DNA of 34,979 nt from NCBI GenBank assembly GCA_020200195.1, contig JAIVJE010000292.1:9567-44545 (forward strand), in the 5' to 3' direction. The DNA is from Acidobacteriota bacterium. GTDB lineage: Bacteria > Acidobacteriota > Vicinamibacteria > Vicinamibacterales > 2-12-FULL-66-21. How positions within the stretch are numbered: the first letter of the stretch is position 1; each line of letters opens with the position of its first letter. The notes under the pieces are model-generated. The model was not told the origin of the DNA, searched no databases, and was given only the letters and a program-made list of their open reading frames with translations. The position numbers were made by a program, and so were the translations under genes. Below, one piece after another: positions 9,375 to 17,361 of the stretch.

Positions 9375-10229
9375 TTAGACGTTGGCGAAACCGCCGTGGA
9401 CGTCACACGCGACGCGGAAACCTATGCCGTATGAATAGGTGTCGGGAGGCACCTTGTGTCGGTGGCTGCACGACAGCATCCGGACATCGGCGACCAGCCA
9501 GCTGCCGCCGCGCAGCACGCGCAGGTGACCCTTCGGCGGGCCGGTGGGGTTGCGGTCAGGCCCGGTGTGGTAATACGACGGATCGTACCAGTCCTGCACC
9601 CACTCCCACACATTGCCGATCACGTCGAACAACCCGTACGCGTTGGGGGGATAAGTTCGACACGTCGAAGTGCCGTGCGCGGCTTTCATCGACGGGTCAG
9701 TCAGGAAGTTCGCCAGATCACGTTCGAGCCGGTCGCCCCAGGGGTACCATTTGCGCTCGAGGCCGCCGCGCGCAGCCTTCTCCCACTCGGCTTCGGTCGG
9801 CAGCCGCAGGGTCCGGCCTGACGCCGTCGAGAGCCACGCGCAATACGCCACCGCATCGTCCCAGCGCACCAGCGTCACCGGGTGATCGAGGCGATCCGCC
9901 GGCGGCGCGGAGTCCGACCAGACGTACGGCTGGCCGGTCGCGCGGAACGCGCGCTCGCGCTCGCGGCCTCCGGCGGTGACGACTACCGGCAGTTCATAGA
10001 TCGCGGGCACGCGGTGTCCCGTCTCGTGAACGAAGCGCGCATACTCGGCCTGCGTTACCGGTTGCACCGCGATCAGAAACTCGTCGACATGAACCGAGCG
10101 CGACGGCCGTTCATCCGCCTCGGCCTCGTCGCATCCCATCGGAAATTCTCCCGCGGGAATGAGCGCCAGTTCAGGCAGGATGTCGGCAGCCATCAAAGCG
10201 GCAGACAGGATAACGCAACTTCTTTTCAT
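9375..10229 (-). CDS. Formylglycine-generating-enzyme-fold protein (SUMF1/FGE-sulfatase domain), exported
   Basis: 284 aa from ATG 10229; longer starts would run into the divergent aminotransferase. Residues 1-17 look like a short signal sequence. The FGE fold follows: I-P-A-G-E-F-P-M-G, P-V-T-Q-A-E-Y-A-R-F-V, H-P-V-T-L-V-R-W-D-D-A-V-A-Y-C-A-W, R-L-P-T-E-A-E-W-E-K-A-A-R-G, G-N-V-W-E-W-V-Q-D-W and L-R-V-L-R-G-G-S-W. True sulfatase-activating enzymes have a C-x4-C pair near the end. Here only the first cysteine is seen (S-C-S-H-R-H-K), so formylglycine formation is unlikely. Related folds serve in other oxidations or in ligand binding. No sulfatase gene is near. Confidence 0.88.
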   Translation of the reverse strand: MKRSCVILSAALMAADILPELALIPAGEFPMGCDEAEADERPSRSVHVDEFLIAVQPVTQAEYARFVHETGHRVPAIYELPVVVTAGGRERERAFRATGQPYVWSDSAPPADRLDHPVTLVRWDDAVAYCAWLSTASGRTLRLPTEAEWEKAARGGLERKWYPWGDRLERDLANFLTDPSMKAAHGTSTCRTYPPNAYGLFDVIGNVWEWVQDWYDPSYYHTGPDRNPTGPPKGHLRVLRGGSWLVADVRMLSCSHRHKVPPDTYSYGIGFRVACDVHGGFANV

Positions 10230-10244
10230 GTACACTTTTCGGCC

Positions 10245-11405
10245 ATGAAGCTCGAGACGTTCGCAATGGAACGGCTGCAGTCGACCTGGGAAAACCGGGT
10301 CGCCTGGAACCTGGCGGAAAGCGGCGTTCATCCATTCCGTCTGGAGGAGCTGGCCGACAGCGCCGAGTCGCGCGCGGCCGTGCTCGCGCAGGAGCTCGGC
10401 TACACGCAGACCAACGGCACGCAGGAGTTGCGTGCAGCGGTGGCCCTCATGTATCCCGGCACAACATCAGACCACGTCGAGATCACCAACGGCGGATCGG
10501 AAGCGAACTGCATCGTGCTCTGGCATCTGATCGAGCCGGAGGACGAAGTCGTCATGATGGCGCCGAATTACATGCAGGTGCGCGGCATCTCGCGTGCGCT
10601 GGGCGCGAGAGTCCAACCCTGGCCGCTCGTCGCTGACGAGGCTGCGCGCCGCTGGCGGCCGGATCTCGACCTCCTTCCGTCGCTCGTCACGGCCCGGACA
10701 AAGGCGATCCTGATTTGCAATCCCAACAACCCAACGGGCGCGCGGCTCACTGAATCGGAACTGACCGAGATCTGCCGCGTCGCGTCGCAGGCCGGTGCAT
10801 GGATCGTGTCCGACGAGATCTATCGCGGCGCGGAGCTTGACGGCATCGAAACCCCCACTGCGTGGGGCCGGTACGAGCGGGTGCTCATCACGAGCGGCCT
10901 GTCGAAAGCCTACGCGCTGCCCGGACTGCGTGTCGGCTGGGTTGTGGGGCCGCCGGGCGTCGTCGAGGCTTTGTGGGGCGTGCACGACTACACGACCATC
11001 GCGCCGGGGGCACTCAGCGATCGCCTCGCGCGTATTGCGCTCGCGCCCGCGCGTCGCGCGCAGATCCTCGCGCGAACACAGGGCATCGTGCGCTCGAATT
11101 ATCCAATCGTCAGACGGTGGGTCGAGAAGCGTGCGCCTCTTTTGTCCGTGATCGCGCCCGAAGCCGGGGCCATCGCGTTCGTGAGGTACCAGTACCCCCT
11201 CAACTCGACGAAGCTCATCGAGCGCCTGCGCGAGCAGCAGAGCGTGCTGGTCGTTCCAGGCGATCACTTCGAGATGGACGGCTATCTGCGCATCGGGTTC
11301 GGGGGCGAACCGTCGCACGTGAGCGGCGCGCTCGATCGTGTTGGCGAGATGCTGGACACACTCGCACCCGGCGCGGCGGCACGAATCGCGGCGGATGCGC
11401 GTTGA
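10245..11405 (+). CDS. PLP-dependent class I/II aminotransferase
   Basis: 386 aa. Fold-type I motifs are complete: G-Y-T-Q-T-N-G near 52, N-G-G-S-E-A-N at 82-88, N-P-N-N-P-T-G at 159-165, S-D-E-I-Y near 189-193, Schiff-base Lys221 in S-G-L-S-K-A-Y-A-L-P-G-L-R and the following Arg229. The substrate cannot be told from sequence. Its 3' end overlaps homoserine dehydrogenase by 11 bp, which points to amino acid metabolism of the aspartate family or methionine type (inference). The start is only 15 bp from the divergent FGE-like start, so the promoter must lie within the neighbour or the message is nearly leaderless. A second ATG lies at 10266. Confidence 0.9.
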   Translation: MKLETFAMERLQSTWENRVAWNLAESGVHPFRLEELADSAESRAAVLAQELGYTQTNGTQELRAAVALMYPGTTSDHVEITNGGSEANCIVLWHLIEPEDEVVMMAPNYMQVRGISRALGARVQPWPLVADEAARRWRPDLDLLPSLVTARTKAILICNPNNPTGARLTESELTEICRVASQAGAWIVSDEIYRGAELDGIETPTAWGRYERVLITSGLSKAYALPGLRVGWVVGPPGVVEALWGVHDYTTIAPGALSDRLARIALAPARRAQILARTQGIVRSNYPIVRRWVEKRAPLLSVIAPEAGAIAFVRYQYPLNSTKLIERLREQQSVLVVPGDHFEMDGYLRIGFGGEPSHVSGALDRVGEMLDTLAPGAAARIAADAR

Positions 11406-12483
11406 TCTCGCGCTCATAGGGTTCGGTAATGTCGGGCGGCGGTTCGCCCGGCTCCTCAATGAGCTCCGCCCGCGTGTACTCACTGACTGCGATCTCGAAA
11501 CCCGGGTCGTGGCGATCGCAACCCGGACGCACGGTGCCGCATTTGACGTCGGCGGCATTGATGTGGGCGACGCACTCGTCCGAGTCGAAGGCGGACGGAG
11601 ACTCGCGAGCAGACTGGAGACAGCCGGACAACCGATCGCCGCGTGCGACGTCATCCGAAGGATGCGGCAGAGCGATGCCGCCCTTCGCGTCATGATCGAG
11701 ACGACCACTCTCGACGTCGGGGCCGGACGGCCGGCGATCGACCATGTGACGACCGCCCTGGACTCCGGCTGCCACGTCGTTACGGCCAACAAGGGACCAG
11801 CGGCGTTTGCCTATCGAGCCTTGCGGGATCGCGCGCGGACCGCCGGTCTGTCTTTTCTGTTCGAGGGCGCCGTGATGGACGGCGTCCCGATCTTCAACTT
11901 CGTACGCGAAACGCTCCCAGCGGTGAACATTCTCGGTTTCCGGGGGGTGGTGAACAGCACGACCAACCACATCCTGACTGCGCTGGAGGACGGCGACGAG
12001 TTCGGGCAGGCGCTCGCGCGGATGCAGGCGGATGGCATCGCTGAAGCCGACGCCTCTCTCGACGTGGACGGATGGGATGCTGCCGCGAAGGCCGCGGCGC
12101 TGGCCAACGTGCTCATGGACGCAGGGATCACGCCGCACGCGGTGGACCGGGCGGGGGTCGGCCCGGAGAGTGCAGAACGGGCGCGCGCAGCCAAAGCACG
12201 GAACGAGCGATTGCGGCTCGTCGCCCAGGCCGAGCGGGACACGTCAGGATCCGTCAGCGCCAGCGTTCAGCTCGTCGAGCTACCGGCGCGGGACCTGCTG
12301 GCGTCGCTGCGCGGCACCGCCAACGCGCTCGTGTTCCGGACGGATGTCCTTGGAGAAATCGCGGTGTGTCAGTTGGAAGGCACGCTGACGCAGACCGCGT
12401 ATGCGTTGCTGAGCGATCTGATCACGGTTCGCCGGCGGCATCCACAAGCGCCCGACGCAGCGCCGGTTCGTCGAAACCCTTGA
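11395..12483 (+). CDS. hom: Homoserine dehydrogenase
   Basis: About 362 aa from ATG 11395, which overlaps the aminotransferase stop. It converts aspartate semialdehyde to homoserine with NAD(P)H for threonine and methionine synthesis. Seen are the Rossmann motif L-I-G-F-G-N-V-G-R-R-F, the catalytic region H-V-V-T-A-N-K-G-P, and the substrate-domain block G-V-V-N-S-T-T-N-H-I-L-T followed by A-S-L-D-V-D-G-W-D-A-A-A-K. There is no C-terminal ACT domain, so threonine feedback through ACT is not expected. The last 62 bp overlap the convergent glutaredoxin-like gene. Confidence 0.93.
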   Translation: MRVDLALIGFGNVGRRFARLLNELRPRVLTDCDLETRVVAIATRTHGAAFDVGGIDVGDALVRVEGGRRLASRLETAGQPIAACDVIRRMRQSDAALRVMIETTTLDVGAGRPAIDHVTTALDSGCHVVTANKGPAAFAYRALRDRARTAGLSFLFEGAVMDGVPIFNFVRETLPAVNILGFRGVVNSTTNHILTALEDGDEFGQALARMQADGIAEADASLDVDGWDAAAKAAALANVLMDAGITPHAVDRAGVGPESAERARAAKARNERLRLVAQAERDTSGSVSASVQLVELPARDLLASLRGTANALVFRTDVLGEIAVCQLEGTLTQTAYALLSDLITVRRRHPQAPDAAPVRRNP

Positions 12484-12670
12484 TCGCGCGGCCGCCGATG
12501 ACGGTGACTGGTATCGTGCGGAAGCCTAGCGCCAGCAGATCGGTGTACGCCGCATGATCTTCCTCGACGTTGCGTGCCGTGAAGGGATGTCCGTCGCGTG
12601 AAAGTAACTCTTTCACCAGCTCGCAGGCTCGTCAATTCGAGCCGGAAAAGACCACGATCCCGGTAGCCAT
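12422..12670 (-). CDS. Glutaredoxin-like selenoprotein candidate (UxxC, in-frame TGA at codon 13)
   Basis: From ATG 12670 the frame reads M-A-T-G-I-V-V-F-S-G-S-N, then TGA at 12634-12632, then R-A-C-E-L-V-K-E-L-L-S, and stays open to the stop at 12422. Read as selenocysteine, TGA gives an 82-residue thioredoxin-fold protein with U13-R-A-C16 exactly where glutaredoxin/NrdH-type proteins have CxxC. Downstream are the cis-proline motif T-I-P-V-T-V and G-G-R-A-I-K-G-F-D, typical of the family. A SECIS-like hairpin follows the TGA. Without recoding the frame would restart at GTG 12616 and lack the active site. The likely role is thiol/selenol redox. It starts 11 bp from the divergent CoA-transferase and overlaps hom at its 3' end. 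Confidence 0.78.
12598..12616 (-). promoter_or_regulatory. Candidate bacterial SECIS element
   Basis: The message can form a perfect 7-bp stem, GTGAAAG (12616-12610) with CTTTCAC (12604-12598), closing a 5-nt loop AGTTA (12609-12605). The loop begins 22 nt after the TGA, and G is in the second loop position. Both fit the general description of bacterial SECIS elements (spacing of about 16-37 nt, G in the first two loop positions). The hairpin is coded by GTG AAA GAG TTA CTT TCA. TTA, CTT and TCA are uncommon in neighbouring genes, which suggests selection for the RNA structure. Confidence 0.7.
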
Positions 12671-12681
12671 CCGCTGATTGT

Positions 12682-13893
12682 ATGTCCGCACCGGATTCCG
12701 ATACGACTGCTCCGCTGTCAGGCCTGACGGTCATCGATCTGACGCGCGTGCTGTCGGGTCCCTACTGCACCATGTTGCTGGCAGATATGGGCGCCCGTGT
12801 CATCAAGGTCGAGCAGGCCGGTCGCGGCGATGACACGCGTGCCTGGGGTCCCCCGTTTCAGGGTTTCGAAACGGCGTATTTCCTGAGCATCAACCGCAAC
12901 AAAGAAAGCATCACCCTCGATTTGAAACGCCCGGAAGGCCGCCGGATCCTCGACGGCTTGCTCGATCGCGCCGACGTGTTGGTCGAGAACTTCCGCCCCG
13001 CGACGATGGAGCGACTCGAGTTGGGATACGAAACAGTCCACGCAAGATGGCCGGGCGTCATCTACTGCTCCATCTCCGGATTCGGGCAGACCGGCCCGCG
13101 GCGCGACGAACCTGGATATGACGCCGTCGTCCAGGCAGAGGGCGGATTGATGAGCATCACGGGTGATCCCGACGGGCCGCCGTTCAGGCTCGGCGTGGCA
13201 ATCTCCGACATCGTCGCCGGGATGTTTGCGGCACAGGGCATCCTCCTGGCGGTACTCGCGCGGGGAAAGACAGGCTTGGGACAACGTGTGGACATCGGGA
13301 TGCTCGATTCGACGGTGGCCCTGCTGACGTACCAGGCTGCGATTCATTTCGCTACCGGCATTCCGCCGGTCCGTCTGGGGAACAGGCATCCGACCATCGT
13401 TCCATACGAGACGTTTCAGGCCGCGGACGGCGACATGGTCCTGGCGGTCGGAAACGACGAACAATGGCGCCGGTTCTGTGACGCGGCAGGTCTGGAGGAA
13501 ATTGCGGAGGACCAACGGTTCTCCAACAATGCCGGCAGGGTCGCCCAATACGACCTGCTCCGATCTCTGCTGGCGCCGCGGCTGCGGCAGCGAACGCGCG
13601 CGGAGTGGCGCGCCAGGTTCAACGCCGCCGGCGTACCTTGCGGTGCGGTCCGCGACATCGCGGAGGTGCTCGCGGATCCGCAAGTGCGGGCACGATCCAT
13701 GATCGAGGCGGTCGAGCACGCCGCGCTCGGATCCATTCAGGTATTGGGCCTGCCAGTGAAGTTGTCCGACACCCCAGGACGAGTACGCAGCGCCCCACCG
13801 ACCCTCGGCCAGCACACCGACGAGATTCTGCGGAGGGATCTCGGCCTGTCCGAAAGGGACATCGCCGCGCTGCGCACGTCGGGAATCGTGTAA
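12682..13893 (+). CDS. CaiB/BaiF-family (class III) CoA-transferase
   Basis: 403 aa, full length. It carries the family N-terminus L-S-G-L-T-V-I-D-L-T-R-V-L-S-G-P, the D-L-K-R-P-E-G block near 80, V-L-V-E-N-F-R-P near 99, and the catalytic aspartate Asp147 in E-P-G-Y-D-A-V-V-Q-A-E-G-G. C-terminal P-C-G-A-V-R-D and L-G-Q-H-T-D-E-I-L are also typical. These enzymes move CoA between carboxylic acids. The donor and acceptor cannot be told here. No acyl-CoA dehydrogenase or lyase is adjacent to hint at the pathway. Confidence 0.93.
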   Translation: MSAPDSDTTAPLSGLTVIDLTRVLSGPYCTMLLADMGARVIKVEQAGRGDDTRAWGPPFQGFETAYFLSINRNKESITLDLKRPEGRRILDGLLDRADVLVENFRPATMERLELGYETVHARWPGVIYCSISGFGQTGPRRDEPGYDAVVQAEGGLMSITGDPDGPPFRLGVAISDIVAGMFAAQGILLAVLARGKTGLGQRVDIGMLDSTVALLTYQAAIHFATGIPPVRLGNRHPTIVPYETFQAADGDMVLAVGNDEQWRRFCDAAGLEEIAEDQRFSNNAGRVAQYDLLRSLLAPRLRQRTRAEWRARFNAAGVPCGAVRDIAEVLADPQVRARSMIEAVEHAALGSIQVLGLPVKLSDTPGRVRSAPPTLGQHTDEILRRDLGLSERDIAALRTSGIV

Positions 13894-13909
13894 AGAGGGA
13901 AGGTTCAGG

Positions 13910-14338
13910 TCAGCGTTCGACGAACGGCGCGATCTCCTCGAGCAGAAACGACAGGACGTCTTCGTCGGTGAGATCGGCCACGGCCGCCCCCTTCAGGACG
14001 GGACGTTCCGAGGAGACGCCACCCCGGCCGCGTGCCCGGCTGATGCGGCCGAACACCGCCGGCGGGTTGGACTCCGTGTCGAGCGCGAGCTCGATGAAAT
14101 CGTCGTTCGAGCGTTGCGATGCGAGGCGGACCGAGTTCGCAGGAGTGAACACCTTGAACTGGTGGCCTTCGGCGACCAGCGCTGACGCGACGGTATGAAA
14201 CAGCGGCACCGCACGCTGCTCGAGGAAGACCTCGTAATCACGAGCGGCGGCGTCGTTCCTGGTACGGCGCGCCTCCGCCTGGCGACGTGCCGCCTCGATG
14301 GCGGCGCGAAGCCGCCGGCGAACTTCCGGAATATCCAT
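13910..14338 (-). CDS. Hypothetical protein downstream of the PilT-like ATPase
   Basis: 142 aa, not recognised. Residues 1-30 form a strongly basic, Arg/Ala-rich helix. The middle contains V-A-S-A-L-V-A-E-G-H-Q-F-K-V-F-T and D-D-F-I-E-L-A-L-D-T. The end is acidic, D-L-T-D-E-D-V-L-S-F-L-L-E-E-I. No signal peptide or membrane span is seen. It starts 5 bp after the stop of the PilT-like gene and so is probably co-expressed with it. Confidence 0.75.
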   Translation of the reverse strand: MDIPEVRRRLRAAIEAARRQAEARRTRNDAAARDYEVFLEQRAVPLFHTVASALVAEGHQFKVFTPANSVRLASQRSNDDFIELALDTESNPPAVFGRISRARGRGGVSSERPVLKGAAVADLTDEDVLSFLLEEIAPFVER

Positions 14339-14343
14339 CGCGA

Positions 14344-16470
14344 CTACGCAAGCCTCTCGGCGAACGACGTATCGACGCCTTCCCGCTTGAGCGCCGCCAG
14401 CAACCCGTCACGATCGAGCGCCTTCCGGTAGGCTTCGCTCGCGTGGATCGTGCCCTCGCGCACGAGCGAGGCGAGTGAATCGTTCAACGGCATCATGCCG
14501 TGCCTGCGCCCGCTGTCGAGGGCGACGGGCAACTGGAAGGTCTTGCCTTCCATGATCAGCCCCGCGACGGCCGCCGTGTTCAGCAGTACCTCGCGCGCCG
14601 CGATCCGGCCGCCTCTGACCTTCCGCAGCAGGACCTGCGCGACGACGCCGCGCAGCGCGCCTGCGAGCGTTGTCTGCGACTGTGACCGACGGTCGGGCGG
14701 AAGCATCTCGAGGATCCGCTCCACTGCCGCGACCGTGGAGACGGCTGGAACCGATCCGAACACGAGCCGGCCGGACTCCGCGGCTGCGAGAGCGACCGAC
14801 GTGATCTCCGGCGTGCGCAGGTCCTCGATCACCAGCACGTCCGGGTCCTCGCGGAGTGCAGACCGGATGGCGGCGGCAGCCGCCTCGCTCGCCCCCCTGA
14901 CCTCGCGCTGGCTGACGAACGAACGCCGGCTCTCGTGCACGAAATCCACCTGCGACTCGATCGTGATCACGTGATCGCTGCGCGTGCGGTTGATCAAATC
15001 GACGAACGCGCTGAGCAAGGTGGACTTGCCGCTCGCGCGAGCGCCGGCAACGAGCACCAGGCCGTCCGGCTGCGCGGCGAGCGCCTGAACCTCGGCGGAC
15101 AACCCGAGCTGGTCCGCCGAGATCGCACGCGGCGGGACCATCCGGAAGATCACGCCCGGCCCACGATGATCGCGGAACGTCACGCAACGGACACGCCCAA
15201 CGTCGGGCACGTCGCACATCCACTCGACCGAATCGCTCTGCGCAGGATCGCGCCCCGGCGGCGGTGAGAGATCCATCAGCAGGCGCTCGACGTCCGGCGC
15301 CGTCATGACCGGCTCGGATTCGAGCGGGCTGATCTCGCCGTCAACGCGAATCATCGGCTTCGAGTGCGCTACGACGTACACCGTGGATGCCCCGCGCGCG
15401 GCGGCCACCCGCAGCGTCCGCTCCAGGGGAGCCAGCACCGCCGGTGACGCCTGCGACGGCGGCTCGGCACGAATGGGCGACCGCGAGATCGGGACGACGA
15501 TGCCGGATCGCGGTTCTTCGGCGGTCATTGGCTCGACGGTCGGATGGGTCTCGACCGCCTGCACCGCTGGCTGCTCGGCCTGCGCCACGGGGACCAGTTC
15601 TGACGCCTCGGCCTGAAGGGGCGGTCCGTACTCGTGTTCGACCGGCTCTTCGACCGACTGCATCACTGGAAGAGCGTCGGATGACGGCGAAGTCGTGTCC
15701 TCCGTCTGGAGCGCGATCGGTGCCCAGGATTCCTCTGCGTAAACCGTCTGTACGTCGGGCTCACCGGTCAGCGGCAGCTCCTCGGCGACGACGGAGGTTT
15801 GGGTCGACGGTTCCTCCATCTCCCTAACTGATTCAATGGCACCGCCGGTCTCCTGGAACGAGGTCAGGACGGTGGCGGCGGTTGCCTCGAGCAACGCGTT
15901 GACCTCCTCCTCGGTCGGTGCACTCTGCGCATCTTCGTCCACGATCTCGAATGGTTGGTCCTCTTGCGGGCGCAGTTGAACGAGGGCGACCAGCGCGGCC
16001 TCCGACTCCCCGGAGATGGCGTCACCAGCGGGCATGGCCGCTGGCGCGCTGGCCGGCGGTTCGGCGATGGATGGGATCTCGTCTGAGGCGATGGATGGGA
16101 TCTCCTCGGACTGGACCGGCCGCGCGCGGGGTTTGCGACGCACCTCCAGCCACACGTCGTCTCCGCCGCGGGCCGCCAGGACGGTGAAGCGATCGATCGC
16201 GTCATCGGCCGCGGGGACGTGGTACTCGATGGCGCCAAGCGTGTCCAGCTCCTGACGGATTTCGACCGGCAGAATCTGCGTCAGCATCCCGAGCACGGCA
16301 TCGCAGGTGAGGACCTTCGACGACAGCTCGACCTGCCCCCACGCAAGGGGTCCGCGATAGTTCGCCACCGACGTCGTCGTCACGACGTAAGGTTTTTCGC
16401 CTACGTGCATGACGAGCGTGTCGCCTTCGAGGCGGGCGATGGCGTCGAGCAGAGAATCAAGCAGATTCAC
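14344..16470 (-). CDS. PilT-like secretion/retraction ATPase with duplicated N-terminal domain and acidic linker
   Basis: GTG 16470 is preferred over starts at 16512 and 16536 because GGGGAA lies just upstream and the protein then begins V-N-L-L-D-S-L-L. Residues about 1-115 form a PilT-N-like domain (L-V-M-H-V-G-E-K-P-Y-V-V). About 116-345 is an acidic Glu/Pro/Ala-rich linker with the direct repeat D-E-I-P-S-I-A. A second PAS-like domain follows (S-T-V-Y-V-V-A-H-S-K-P-M-I-R-V-D-G-E), then the ATPase with Walker A G-A-R-A-S-G-K-S-T near 475 and L-R-E-D-P-D-V-L-V-I-E-D-L-R as Asp/Walker B box. The PilT His box is replaced by S-V-P-A-V. A type IV pilus or secretion role is inferred; it is not a canonical PilT. 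Confidence 0.82.
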   Translation of the reverse strand: MNLLDSLLDAIARLEGDTLVMHVGEKPYVVTTTSVANYRGPLAWGQVELSSKVLTCDAVLGMLTQILPVEIRQELDTLGAIEYHVPAADDAIDRFTVLAARGGDDVWLEVRRKPRARPVQSEEIPSIASDEIPSIAEPPASAPAAMPAGDAISGESEAALVALVQLRPQEDQPFEIVDEDAQSAPTEEEVNALLEATAATVLTSFQETGGAIESVREMEEPSTQTSVVAEELPLTGEPDVQTVYAEESWAPIALQTEDTTSPSSDALPVMQSVEEPVEHEYGPPLQAEASELVPVAQAEQPAVQAVETHPTVEPMTAEEPRSGIVVPISRSPIRAEPPSQASPAVLAPLERTLRVAAARGASTVYVVAHSKPMIRVDGEISPLESEPVMTAPDVERLLMDLSPPPGRDPAQSDSVEWMCDVPDVGRVRCVTFRDHRGPGVIFRMVPPRAISADQLGLSAEVQALAAQPDGLVLVAGARASGKSTLLSAFVDLINRTRSDHVITIESQVDFVHESRRSFVSQREVRGASEAAAAAIRSALREDPDVLVIEDLRTPEITSVALAAAESGRLVFGSVPAVSTVAAVERILEMLPPDRRSQSQTTLAGALRGVVAQVLLRKVRGGRIAAREVLLNTAAVAGLIMEGKTFQLPVALDSGRRHGMMPLNDSLASLVREGTIHASEAYRKALDRDGLLAALKREGVDTSFAERLA

Positions 16471-16575
16471 GGACTTCCCCGAACAGTTGTCGGCCCCGCG
16501 GGCCGTTGTCATTAGGTGCGGCTGCGAGCGGTGCACGTACGCGCAGATGTGTAAACCTGCGGCGCCGGCTCAGCC

Positions 16576-17361
16576 CTACGATCGTAACAGAGTCGCGCGA
16601 TCGGAGTCGGATTGAAGTGCTGCGTTCGGGCGCTTTCGTGCGTCGTGGATCGCCATCAACCCGCCCAAAACGGGCAGGTATTCACAGGACGCGAATCCCT
16701 GACGGCGGGCCAGCTCACAGACGGCTGCGGCGCCCGGGTAGCGCCGGATGGATTCCGGGATGTAGCGATAGGTGTCCGGATCCCGATGAAGCACCAACCC
16801 CACCGCGGAGCCGACTATCGTGAGATAGGTGAGGTAGAGCGTCCGAAGTGCAGCGTTGGCCGGTCGATTGAAGTCCAGGGATAACAGCCGGCCGCCGGGT
16901 CTGAGGACCCGATGAATTTCCGCGATCGCCGTGGCGAGGTGAGGAACGTTGCGCAACCCATAACCGGTCGTGACCAGATCGAACCGCTCGGAGGGAAACG
17001 GCAACACCATCATGTCGCCAGCGACGAAAGCAGTACGCGGGTGCCGGGCTGCCGCAGGCTTGGCCCGCGCGATCTGCAGCATGCGGGGAGTGATGTCGAG
17101 GCCAATCGTCCGGGCACCCTCGCCAGCGACAGCGAACGTAATGTCACCGGTGCCGCACGCGAGATCCAGGGCGGTGGTGCCGGCTGATGCCTGCGCGAGC
17201 GCCACCAGCCTGCGTTTCCACCGTCGATCCTGGCCGTACGAGAGGAGAACGGTGATCAGGTCGTACCGGTCGGCGATCGTGGAGAACAGCTGGCGGACGT
17301 AGACGCGCTTGCCCTCGGGTGATGCCAGCGATGCGCGCAGGCCCGGGCGCGCAGGCGTCAT
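16576..17361 (-). CDS. ubiE/menG: MenG/UbiE-type quinone C-methyltransferase
   Basis: 261 aa from ATG 17361, which overlaps the cupredoxin stop (ATGA). Class I SAM methyltransferase: K-R-V-Y-V-R-Q-L-F-S-T-I-A-D-R-Y-D near the start, SAM motif A-L-D-L-A-C-G-T-G-D-I-T, then D-M-M-V-L-P-F-P, the diagnostic G-Y-G-L-R-N-V, V-L-R-P-G-G-R-L-L-S-L-D-F and P-V-L-G-G-L-M-A-I-H. It performs the last methylation of menaquinone or ubiquinone at the membrane. A menaquinone role would suit many Acidobacteriota but cannot be decided here. It is the last gene of the metal-protein run. Confidence 0.88.
   Translation of the reverse strand: MTPARPGLRASLASPEGKRVYVRQLFSTIADRYDLITVLLSYGQDRRWKRRLVALAQASAGTTALDLACGTGDITFAVAGEGARTIGLDITPRMLQIARAKPAAARHPRTAFVAGDMMVLPFPSERFDLVTTGYGLRNVPHLATAIAEIHRVLRPGGRLLSLDFNRPANAALRTLYLTYLTIVGSAVGLVLHRDPDTYRYIPESIRRYPGAAAVCELARRQGFASCEYLPVLGGLMAIHDARKRPNAALQSDSDRATLLRS

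Noticed and set aside
12422..12616. A 64-residue independent protein starting at GTG 12616
   Set aside because: It would begin inside the first helix and lack the active site; the longer frame with TGA explains the family match.
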